NCBI RefSeq assembly: GCF_009707545.1
Contig: NZ_WLYK01000012.1
Location: 62,001-126,000, forward strand
DNA from: Nakamurella alba
GTDB taxonomy: Bacteria > Actinomycetota > Actinomycetes > Mycobacteriales > Nakamurellaceae
Direction: 5' to 3'
Length of the DNA: 64,000 nt
Shown piece by piece: positions 1 to 12,000 of the stretch; positions within the stretch are counted from its first letter, which is position 1; each line of letters starts with the position of its first letter. The position numbers were made by a program, and so were the translations under genes. The notes below the pieces were generated by a model. That model did no database searches and had not been told where the DNA came from. It worked only from the letters and a program-made list of their open reading frames with translations.

Positions 1-3000
1 CGACACCCAGCCCGAGCAGTTCGGGACCGAGGTGCAGCGGGTCCAGGTGACCCCCGAGACCGACTGCGCCCCACCACCGGCGTTGATCCGGATGGTCGGC
101 CGGTTCGCCGCCGGCCGGGTGGCGTTGACCGTGGCCGACCGCACCGACTCGTTGCCGGTCTGGTCCACCGCGGTGACCTGGTAGTACGACGCCACACCGG
201 TCGGAGCCGCCGCGTCGAGGTACGACGTGCCCGTCACCAGGGCGGTGTTCACCTTGGTGTAGGTGCCGGTCGCCGAGGTCGAGCGGTACACGTTGTACCC
301 GGCCAGGTCCGAGGCGGTGTTCGTCGCCCAGTTGACCGTGACGCCGCCCGCGGCGCCGGTCGCCGCCACCCCGGTGACCGCACCCGGGGGTGTGGTGTCC
401 GGTGTGGTGACCGGGAGGATCTCGATCGCCGAGATCTTGGCGTTCTCGATCCGCTTCATGAAGTCGATCGTCACCGCACCGTCGGTGATGGTGACCGGGA
501 ACTCCCGGACGATCGCCTTGTCGATACCGCCGGCCTGCACCCAGATGTCGAAGTTGCTGAGGACGGTGGCGTTCTCGATCCGGACGTCGAAGGTCCGGGT
601 GTTCGCCGCCGTCTTGTTCAGCTCCGCGAAGTGCAGACGCACCCGGTAGGAACCGTTGGTCACCGGCACCGAGAACCCGAAGGCCCGGGCACCGACGGTG
701 ATTCCGCTACCGCCGGTCCACTCCGACTGGAAGATGGTGTTGTTCATCCCCGCCGGAATGCCGGTGATCGTGTCCTGCTCGGAGTAGGCGCTGCCGCCGG
801 AGACCCGGTTCGAGCAGTTGCCGACCGAGGTGCAGACCGACCACACCGTGCCGTTCACGTTCTGCGTGCCACCACCGGCGTTGATCCGGACGGTGGTGCC
901 ACCGCCGGGGGCCGCCGGCCGGGTGGCCTGGACGGTCGCCGACCGCGCCGACTCCTGGGCCGCCGTGTTGACCGCGGTGACCTGGTAGTACGACGTGCCG
1001 ACCGGGGCCCCGGTGTCCGAGAAGGACGTGCCGGTGATCAGCCCGGTGTTCACCAGGGTGAACGTGCCGGTCGCCGAGGCCGAGCGGTACACGTTGTACC
1101 CGGCCAGACCCGTTGCGGTGGAGGCGGTCCAGGTGACCGTGTTACCGGTCGCCGCACCGCTGGCCGCGACCCCGGTGACCACCGGCGGCGGGGTCGGCGC
1201 CGTGGTCCTGGTGCCGTTGACCGTGGCGGACCGCACCGACTCGTTGCCGGAGTTGTCCACCGCGGTGATCTGGTAGTACGACGTCCCCACCGGGGCCGAG
1301 GTGTCGGAGAACGAGGTCCCCGTCACCAGGGCGGTGTTCACCTTGGTGTAGGTGCCGGTGGCCGACGACGCCCGGTACACGTTGTAGCCCGCCAGGTCCG
1401 TGGCGGCCGAGGCACCCCAGGTGAGGGCGACGGCCGTCGTGGATCCGGTGGCCGCGACGCCGGTGACCACAGCCGGCGGGGTGGTGTCCGGCCGGGTCGC
1501 GGTCACCGTGGCCGAGCGGGCCGACTCGTTGGCCGAGGTGTCGACCGCGGTCACCTGGTAGTACGACGCGACACCCTGCGGCGCGGTGGTGTCCGAGAAG
1601 GACGTCCCCGTCACCAGTGCGGTGTTCAGCTTCGTGTAGGTGCCGGTGGCCGACGACGCCCGGTAGACGTTGTAGCCGGCCAGGTCCGTCGCCGGGTTCG
1701 CGGTCCAGCTGACCGTGATCCCGGTGGTCGACGCTGTCGCCGCCACCCCGGTGGTCACGCCCGGAGGCGTGGTGTCCGGCCGGGTCGCGTTCACCGTGGC
1801 CGAGCGGGCCGACTCGTTGGCCGAGGTGTCCACCGCGGTGACCTGGTAGTACGAGGCCACGCCGACCGGGGCCGACGTGTCCGAGAAGGACGTGCCGGTC
1901 AGCAGTGCCGTGTTGACCTTGGTGTAGGTCCCGGTCGCCGAGGAGGCCCGGTACACGTTGTAGCCGGCCAGATCCGTTGCGGCCGAGGCCGTCCAGGTCA
2001 GGGCGATGCCCGTTCCGGAACCGGTCGCGGTGACCCCGGCGACGACGGCCGGCGCGGTGGTGTCCGGCCGGGTCGCGTTCGCCGTGGCGGAGCGGGCCGA
2101 CTCGTTGCCGGTCTGGTCCACCGCGGTGATCTGGTAGTAGGAGGCGACGCCCTGCGGAGCGGCGGTGTCCGAGAAGGACGTGCCGGTCAGCAGTGCCGTG
2201 TTGACCTTGGTGTAGGTCCCGGTCGCCGAGGACGCCCGGTACACGTTGTAGCCCGCGAGATCGGTGGCGGTGGAGGCGGTCCAGGCCAGGGCGATGCCCG
2301 TGGCCGAGCCCGTCGCCGTCACCCCGGTGACCGCGGCCGGCGGCGTCGTGTCGGGGGCGGTGGTCGGGATGATCTCGATCGCCGAGATCTTCGCGTTCTC
2401 CACCCGCTTCATGAAGTCGATCGTCACGGCACCGTCGGTGATGTTCGCGGTGAACTCACGGACGATCGCCTTGTCGATCCCACCTGCCTGCACCCAGATG
2501 TCGAAGTTCGACAGCACGGTGGCGTTCTCCAGCCGGACGTCGAACAACCGGGTGTTCGCCGCCGTCTTGTTCAGCTCCGCGAAGTGCAGCCGCACCCGGT
2601 AGAAGCCGTTGGTCACCGGCACCGAGAACCCGAAGGCCCGGGCACCGACGGCCGTCGAACCGCCGCCGGTCCACTCCGTCTGGAAGATGGTGTTGTTCAT
2701 CCCCGCCGGAATGCCGGTGATGGTGTCCGCCTCCGAGTAGGCGTTGCCACCCGAGACCCAGTTGGAGCAGGCGGTCAGCGAGGAACACGCCGACCAGGTG
2801 GTGCCGGACACCGTCTGCGCCGGGCCACCGGTGTTGATCCGGATGGTGGCCGGCAGCGGCGGCGTCACCGAGGCGGTGGCCGAGGCCGCCGACTCGTTCT
2901 CCGAGGAGTCGAACGCCCGCACCTGGTAGTACACCGTGGCACCGGTGGTCACCGAGGTGTCGGTGAACTCCGAGGTGGTGGCGGTGCCGATCGCGGTGAA

Positions 3001-6000
3001 GGTGCCGGTGGCCGAGGAGGACCGGAAGACCCGGTACCCGGCCAGGTCGGCCTCGGTGTTGTCCGCCCAGTCGAGGGTGACCCCGCCGGACCCGGCGGTC
3101 CCGGTGAGGGCGGTGGGCGCGGCCGGCGCCGTGGTGTCGGCCGGCGGGCAGCTGCCCTGGCAGAGCACCTCGATGGCGGCGATCGACGGGTAGTCGACGG
3201 AGGCCCGGAAGGCCAGGTCGATGGTGCCGCCGACGACCGTCACGTTCGGCACGGTGAGGGTGGTCGCGGTGTTCTGACCGCCTGCGGCGACGTAGATGTC
3301 GAAGTTGCGACGCACCGCCGCCCCTTCCACCTCGATGTCGAACAGCCGCTTGCCGGCGGTGTTGTTCGCCGCCGCCCGCTCCGCGAAGTGCAGGCGGACG
3401 TCGACCTTGGTCGCACCCTTCGACGGCAGCGTGTAGGTCAGCACCCGCTGGGCCTGCGCCACGTTGCCCACGTTGCCCCGGTAGGTCCGGTACAGCGTGT
3501 CGTCGTCGGTACCGGCGATCTCCTGCGGAGCCGTGGTGGCACCCTCGGCGATCGCGGTGGACGGGCCGAAGCGCCCGGTGTCCGGGGTCCAGACCTGGCC
3601 CAGCGTGTCGGTGTAGTTGCCGGCACCGGCCACGTCCAGGCGGTAGAGCGCGTCCCGGGCCGCCGCGGCCGCGGTGACGTCACCCGCGGTGATCCCGAAG
3701 GAGTCGTAGGTGGCGGTGAACGCCACCCCGCCCTTGTGGGACACCAGGATGCCGCCGGCCGTGCGCTGGCCGAAGACCCGGCCCAGCGACGCGGTCGGGA
3801 CCTGGTAGGCGGTCGGCATGACCACCCAGGCACCCGTGCCGATCCGGTAGGCACCGCGCACGGTGCCGGCCGCCGGGTCGGCGAGCAGCGCGAGGTCGAG
3901 CGAGGTCACCGTGCCCGGCGCCGGGATGGTCACCGCGGTGCCGACAGTCGCGCCGGTACCGCCCATCTCGGCGTACAGCTCGATGCTCGGGACACCGGAC
4001 TTGTTGATGGCCGCGACCTTGACGAAGTTGTCCTGATCGGTGCCGACCATGATGCCCTGCTGCTCGCTGCCGGCGTTCATCTCCGCCAGCGAGCCCAGCA
4101 CCCGCCCGGACACCGAGTAGGCGCCGCCGGATCCGTCGAACGGCAGCTGCAGACCGTTCGCCAGGGTGTTGTCGTTGCTGCCGTTGGTGCCGGCGGTCGC
4201 CGTGCCCGAGGAGCTCACCGCGAGGGTGCCCGGGGTACCGGTGACCAGGTCGAGCAGCGACGCCTTGTAGGAGTCCGAGCCCACCGTCGTGTCCAGCTTG
4301 TTCGGCTGGGTGGACAGGAAACCGGTGCCCTGGCCGTCCTTGTCGACCAGCGTGGTGGCCACGGCCGTGGCGAAGTCCAGCTTCAGCGCGGCCGCACCGG
4401 GCAGCGGGAGCGGCGTGGTCGGGTCGACCGCGACCTCCGGCTTGATGTTGGTCACCAGGTAGACGTTGTCCTGGTAGTCGTAGTTGATGCCCGAGTAGTC
4501 CATGGACACCAGCCAGGTGTTCGGCACCACCGCACCGCTGCGGTCCCGGACGCTCCAGGCCCGCAGGTGGTGACCGCACGCCCCGACACAACCGTTGGCG
4601 TTGTCCACGCCCTGGTTGTTCTTGACCGGATCGCTCCACTCGCCGTCGATCTGGAACCCGAAGGCCCCGGTGGGGCTGAAGGTCCCGGACGCCGGCAGCG
4701 TGGTCGAGCCGTTGCGGTGCGGCAGGATGGACTGCCCGTCGACGCCGGCGTGGGTGAGCACGTTGGTGGTCGTGTTGGAGCCCTTGACGTTCCACTTGAA
4801 CGTCGCCGTGTTGCCCTGCGTGTGGTACGCCGCGAGCTGTCGCACCGAGACCGGCTGCGAGGCATCGGCGCGCAGCCAGTACGGGCTGAGCACCTCGTCA
4901 CCGCTGGCGGTGACCTTGCCCTGCTGGTTCAGCGGGACACCGGCGGCCGTGATGGTCGTGGTGTACCCGAACAGCCGGGCCAGCTCGGAGAGGTCGGGCT
5001 CCTGCCCGCCCTCCGAGATCGACTGCCAGAAGCCGGCCAGCTCGACCGGGACGCTGGGCCGGGCCGGGTCGTCCGACCCGACGGTCAGCGTGCCGTTCCA
5101 CAGGCCACCGCTGGTGCCGATGGTGGTGGCGGTGAACCGCACCTGCACCGTGAGGGTGCCGCCGACCGCGACCAACGCGGGCAGCGCGGGCGGAGTCACC
5201 AGGGTGAACGGACCGGTGACGGCCAGCTCGGTGACGTTCAGCGGATCGGTACCGGTGTTGCGGATGACCAGCGACGTGGTGTCGTGCACCGTGTTCGCCG
5301 GGATGAACGGACCGGTCACCGGGTCACAGGCCGCCGCGTCCTTGCACGTCGTCCCCGTCTGCGGGTTCTGGATGCGGTTCATCGTCAGCCGGTCGGAGTA
5401 CGGGACCCCGTCGGCGTTCTCGAGCGTCAGCACGGCCTTGCTGGCACCCGCCGCGACCACCGAGAAGGTGGTGGTGGCGGACGTCGCCAGGTTGCCGGCC
5501 ACGTCCTGGGCGCGGGCCCGGACGGTGTGCGTGCCGACCGTCGTCACCTCGACCGGGGCGGTGTAGGGCAGGAAGGCCCCGCCGTCCAGGCTGTACGAGG
5601 TGCCCGCGACGCCGCTGCCGGTGTCGGAGGCGACCACGGTGATGGTGGCCTTGTTCTTGTAGACCCCGGCCGAGGCCTGCAGGCCCGACACGGCGGCCGA
5701 GACCGTGGGCGGCGTGGTGTCCGCCCCGGTGACCGGCCGGTCGATGTCCAGGAACGTCAGCTTGGTGTTGGTGCCACCGGTGGCGTCGACGGTGATGAAG
5801 CCGTCGGTGACGGTCACCTGGACGGTCCCGGTGCGGAAGGCATCGGCGGTGGTGGGGGCGAAGTTCGCGATCGCGGTCTGGCCCTCCACCTGCACCCGGT
5901 GCACCGAGTCGGTGAAGTTGGAGTCACCGACACCGACGGTGACCGTGTAGGTCCCGTTCGGCACCGCGTACTGCCAGGCGCCCGGGCCGGCCGGGGACTG

Positions 6001-9000
6001 GGTGGCCGTCGGCTGCATCAGGATGACCGTCCGCAGCTTCTGATCGACGGTGCCGGCCCGGTCGCGGGTCTGCGCCGTCATGTCCATCGGCGTGGTGGTG
6101 CCCGGGGTGACCCAGCCGAAGCCGCGCGCCGCGGTGAAGGCGGCGCCGGTGTCGGCCGTGTAGCCGGTGGCGACGGTGGCGGTGGCCGGCTGGAAGTCGA
6201 TGCGGGCGATCGGGGTGCCGGACCCGCCGCTGCCGGCCGGCGTCACGCCGGTCACCAGGAACACGTAGTCCTGGTAGTCGCCGTTCGACGCGTCCTCGAA
6301 CGTGACCAGGTAGGTGTTCGGGATCAGCACACCCGCGCGGTTCTTGGCCGGGTAGGTCCGGACCGCATGCGGCGTACCGGTGTTCAGCCCGTCCTGGGTG
6401 TAGCTCTTCCGGTTGAAGGACAGCGAGTCGACGTAGAAGCCGAACGACGCGGTGCCCGGGTCGAAGGAGCTGCCGCCGCCGGCCACGACGGCCGGGTTGA
6501 GCGTCTGCTCCTGGTCGAGCGCGATCGTCGCGACCTGGTTCGTCTGCGGGTCACCCGCGTTCGGCAGGTACCAGCCGAACGGCAGCAGCTCGTCCGGCGA
6601 GTACCGGGCGACCGGGGTCATCGTGACCGGCGCGGCGCCGGCCTTGACGAACAGCGGTGCGGTGACCTCGTCGCCGATCGGGGTGGGCGAGACGCCGAGG
6701 ATCAGCCCGGTCCCGCCGACGTTGATCGGGTAGCCGAGGGTGTCGACGACCGCCTTCAGCGGCGGCTCGTTGTTGCCCTGCTCACCGGTGGTGGCGAGGC
6801 CGTAGACCCCGACATCCGTGGTCGGCGAAGCGGTGTCGTCGGAGACGAAACGGACCGCTGCGGACAGCGAACCCACCTCGGCGGCACCCGGCTTGAACGC
6901 GACGGTGTAGGTCGCGGTCGCACCGACGGCCAGCGACTGCGCGCCACCGGTGAGGGTGAACGAGCCCGCGTTGGTGCCGGTCAGGGTGACGGAGGAGATG
7001 TTCAGCGGCGTGGTGCCGGTGTTGGTCACGGTCAGCGGCTTGCCGGCCGTGGTGTTCCCGCGCACCCCGCTGAAGACGAGCTCGGACGGGGTGACCGAGA
7101 GCTTCCCGGCGCCGGTCAGGGCAGCCGGCTTCACATTGGTCACCACGAACGCCGCGTCCTGGAAGTCGACGCCGGTCGGCACGTCCTCGGGCGCGATGAT
7201 GTACGCGTTCGCGACCAGGGACCCGTCCGGGTTCTTCATCGGGTACACGCGGATCTTGTGGTTGTTGCCGCCGGTCGCCCAGGTGTTCAGGGCGTCCTCG
7301 CTGTACGCCACCCGGCCGGACAGGCCCGGGAAGGTGACGTCGAAGCCGAACGGCGTCTCCAGGTCGTACTCGCCGACGGTCACGACCTCCGGCAGCACCT
7401 GCTGGTTCGAGGTGTTCGGGCCGTTGAACAGCACGGTCCGCGCCGACGGGTCGGCGGTCGAGTGCGCGGCGACGATCGCCACGTTCGGGTTGCCGGCCGG
7501 TCCGGCGGGGCCGAACAGGGACAGCGGGGTGATGCCGACGACACGGTCGAAGAGTGCCTTGGTGAACGAGGTCACGGCGACCTCCTCACCGATCAGCGCG
7601 TTGCCGACCGGCATGTCGTTGTTCGTCGGATCGGGATCGCCGACGTTCACCGGGATCTGGAGGGTGTCCAGGATCCACTGCAGCGACGGCTCGTTGGTGC
7701 CGCCGGTACCGATGGTGCCCAGGCCGCGCAGGGTGACCGAGGTGGTCGGCGTGGTCGGGTCGTTGGTGGCCAGCACGAGCGTGCCACCGCGCGGTCCGGG
7801 GACCGTGGGGTTGAACGTCACCGGGAAGGTGACGGTCGCGCCCGGGGCCACGGTGGTCGGCAGGGTCGGGCCGCCGGAGCGGGCGAACAGGGCCGCGTCG
7901 GCACCGGAGAAGGTGGCGCCGGTGATGGTCAGCGGCAGGCCGCCGATGTTCTTCACGGACACGTTCTTCGCGGCACTGGCTGCGCCACCGGCGACCTCGG
8001 TGAAGACCACGCGCGGCGTGGCCTCCGCCTTCGGCGCGCTGCCGCCGCCCTGCGGCTTGAGCAGCTTGATGCCGGTGGTGGCCGGGTTGTCGGTCAGCTC
8101 GGACACGTACAGGTTGCCGGTGGTGACGTCCTGGGCGATGTCCAGCGGCTGCCGGAACCCGGTGAAGCCGGTGATGCCGGTGACGGCGTCGGAGACCCCG
8201 CCGTTGCCGGTCACCGAGAAGGCGACGATCTCCTGGTTCGCGCTGTAGCGGACCACGATGACGGCACCGGCCAGCTTGCCGCCGAAGGCGACGGTGTTCT
8301 TGTACTCGATGGTGCCGTTCGCCGAGGCGTGCAGACCGGCGTCGTGGACGCCCGCCAGGTCGTAGTTCGGATCGGACGGGGTGCCCAGCGGGTAGGCGTT
8401 CACCTTGAACAGCGGGTTGCCGGTGTAGCCGGCCGGGTTGCCGGCGTTCAGCACGTACTCGCAGCGGACCGGGTTCGGGTGGCCGTAGTACTTGCCCTGC
8501 TTGACGTCGAACAGGTAGTCCGTCTCCGCTTGCTGGTTGTTGCCGATGGCCGGCACGTTCGGGCCGGTGTAGCCGCCGTCCGGCCGGTTGGCGCAGGAGG
8601 CCGGCAGGGTGGCCGGGGTGGCCGGGGTGGCGCCACCCGCGGCGGAACCGTTGGTGCCGGAGTACAGCCGGCCGTTGGAGTGCCAGATCAGGTCGAAGGC
8701 GTTGCGGATACCGGTGGCGTACAGGGTGAGCGGGGCGCTCGCCGCGTACGGGTTGTAGGCGCCGGCGTGGGCCGGGACACCGCCCCGGGCCGGGATCGTG
8801 CCCATGTCCGGGGTCGCGACGTCGAGCGGCAGCGCACCCAGCTTGGCCGGGTCCAGCTCCAGCACGGAGGCGGACAGCAGGTGCTCGTCCCGCTTCCAGG
8901 TGCCGTCCAGGGCGCCCATGGCGTTCATCGAGCCCTGCGTGATGTAGAGCTTGCCGTCCTTGAACGCGATCGAGTTGGTCTCGTGGTCCTTGATCGACCG

Positions 9001-12000
9001 CGGCAGGTTGACCACGACCTCCTGGTAGTTCTCCAGGTTCGGACCGGTCAGCTTCGCCACCGCGCCGGTGAAGTCCGGCACGTTCGCGCCGAGATAGGCG
9101 TAGTTGTCGGTGATCCAGAGGATCAGGTTGTCCGCCGTGGACGCCGGGTCGAAGGCGAGGCCGATGATGGTCCGGTTCGGCGCACCCTCCCAGCCCGCGG
9201 TCGAGGCATGGGTACGGACGGTGTTGATGGTCTCCCGGTTGGCCAGGGTGCCGTCGGCGTTGATGGTCCAGCGGTAGATCTGGCCGTAGATGCTGCCGGC
9301 GTAGAGCTTGCCGTCCGGCCCGATCACCAGCGAGGTGTAGCTGGCACCGGTCGCGGCGCCCGACTCGAGCTTGTCGAAGGCGACGCCGCTGAAGTCACCG
9401 CCGCCGCCACCGGTGGTGGTGGCCGTGGTGAAGACGCTGGAGAACGGCAGGAACGCGCGGCCGCTCTTGTCCTTCACGTTGGAGGTGATGGTGAACCGGT
9501 AGAGCGTGCCGGCCGCCAGCGGGGCCGCGGGCAGGAACGACACGGTGTCGCCGCCACCGCTGGTGGCACCGGTGCCCGCGACGCGGGCCCCGTCGGACAC
9601 CCGGGTGAGCGTGACGTTGTTGCCGCCGAGGGTGGTCTCGTCCACGGCGCCGGTGTCGGCGTTGAGCGAGTTGTCCGCGGTGACGGTGGTGTTGTCCACG
9701 ACCGAGGTGGCCAGGTTGCCAGGGCTCACGGCCGTGGTGAACGGACGCCCACCGCGGTCGAGCGCGGCGATGTCGGCGTACAGGAACTTGGTGTTGGTGC
9801 CACCGGCCGGGCTCAGGGTGAGCCGGCCGTCGGTGACGGTCACGGTGCGGGAGGCGATCGAGTACTTGCTGCCCGAGGCCGGCACGAAAGCGGCCACGGC
9901 GTTCTGGTTCTCGATGTTCAGCCAGTGCGAGCTGTCGATGGCGGTGCCGGCGTCACCGACACCGACGGTGACCTCGTAGGAGCCGTTGGGCACGGCGATC
10001 TCCCAGGCGCCCGGTGTGTGCACGCCGGTGGTCACCGAGGGGGCCAGCTGCGAGTGCACCAGGGTGGCCAGGCGCAGGTCCGGCTCGTTCGCCGACGGGC
10101 TCGCGGTGTTGCGGTTGCGGCCGTTGCCCTCGAGCGAGAGCGGGGTGTTGGTACCGATGTTCACCCAGCCGTAGGTCAGACCTGTCCCCTGGTCGCCCTC
10201 GGTCCGGGCGCCGAACGCCTGGCCGTGGTCGTCGACGTAGCCGGCCGGCGGTGTGGAGGCGGCGTCCTGGAAGTTCACCTTGACGGCGAAGTTGTTGCCC
10301 GCTCCGGCGGCCGGGGTGACCGTCGCCGAGACGGAGGCCGGCGATTCGTTGCCGGCGGCGTCGACCGCGGTGACGACGTAGCGATAGGTGGTGCCGTTGG
10401 TCAGGCCCGACTCCGAGAAGCTCGGCCCGGTCAGCAGGTTGGTGTTGCGGCGGGTGTCCGGGCCGGGCACGACGACCGCGCCGGTGCCGCCGTAGACGTG
10501 GTAGCCCACGACGTCGAGGTCGGCCGGCGGGGTCCAGGTGAGGGTGGACGAGGCGTTGCCGGCGATCCCGGTCAGACCGGTCGGCGCCGCCGGGGCCTGG
10601 GTGTCCGGCGCGATCGGGCCGGCACCGACGACGGTGACCCAGTTGAGCTTGGTGTTGTTGCCGCCCAGGGCGTCGATGGTCAGCCGGCCGTCGGTGACGT
10701 CGACGGTGGCGGTGGCGGTGCCGTACTCGTTCGCGGCGGTGGCCTGGAACTGGTTCAGCAGCGTCACGCCCTCGGCGCGGATGGTGTGCTTGCTGTCGTA
10801 ACACGGTGCGGCACAGCCGGTCTTGGCGGCGCCGGGCTGGTCACCGACCGAGACCCCCACGGTGTAGCGACCGTTGGGCACGGCCAGCTCCCAGGCGCCG
10901 GGGGTGAAGGTCCCGTTGCCGGTGGGCAGCGGGACGATGTCGCCGTACTGCAGGTGGATCATCCGGTTCTGCAGGTCGGTGACGGTGGTCCGGGTGCGCA
11001 GCCGGGTGTTCGCGGTGAGATCCAGCGGGGTGTGGTTGGCGCTGGTCAGGGTGTCCTGGCGGACCCAGCCGCGACCGGCGGCGTCGGTCCAGGCGGCACC
11101 GATGTCCTTGGTCCAACCGGCCGGCACAGGGGCGGCGTCGGTCTGGAAGACGTACTTGACGTCCAGGCCGGCGGCCGGCACCGCGGCCGACACCTGGTTC
11201 GAGGCAACGGATTCGTTGTTCGAGGTGTCGGAGGCGGTCACCACGTAGTACGAGGTGGTGCCAGGGGTCGCCGAGCTGTCGACGAAGGTGGTCCCGGTGA
11301 GCAGGGTCCCAGTCAGCTTGGTGCGGGCACCGCCGGCGGTCGCCGAGCGGTAGACCGAGTACCCGGCGAGATCGCCTGCGGTGACAGCGGTCCAGGTCAG
11401 CGACACGGCACCGTCGGCGACGGTGGCGGTGAGCCCGGTCGGCGCCGCGGGAGCGGTGGTGTCCGGGGTCGCGGTCGGCACTGCGCTCACCGCGGCCGAC
11501 GCGGCGGCCCGGTTGCCGAGCGTGTCGTAGGACACGATCTGGTAGTACACCCGGACGCCCGGATCGAGATCGGTGTCCAGGAAGGTGCGGCCGGCGGTGC
11601 GGAGAACGATGCCGATCAGGTTGTTCTCGTCACTCGCCGGTGTTGCGGAGGTACCGCGGTAGATCCGGTAGCCGCGGAAGTCGGCCTCGGTGTTGGCGGC
11701 CCAGGTCAGGGTCACGCTCTGGATGCCGGCGGTGGCGACCAGACCCGTGGTGACGGCCGGCGGGGTGGTGTCGGCCGGGGTGGCGGACGCCTCGTTGGAC
11801 TGCTGCGAGACGTTGCCGGCGAGATCCCGTGCGACGATCACGTAGTAGTAGGTGTTCGTGTTCAGCGCGGTGGCGTCGACGTAGGACGCGCTGGTCGAGG
11901 CGGCGGTGCCGATCTCGACGCCGGCGGCGCCCGGGGTGGCCGACCGGTAGACGGTGTAGCCGGCCAGGTCGTCCTCGGTGTTAGCGGTCCACTGCAGCGT

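Noticed and set aside
905..2360. Regular ~294-bp repeats as a CRISPR or other array
   Set aside because: Units are long, in frame and encode FN3 domains; there are no short repeats with unique spacers.
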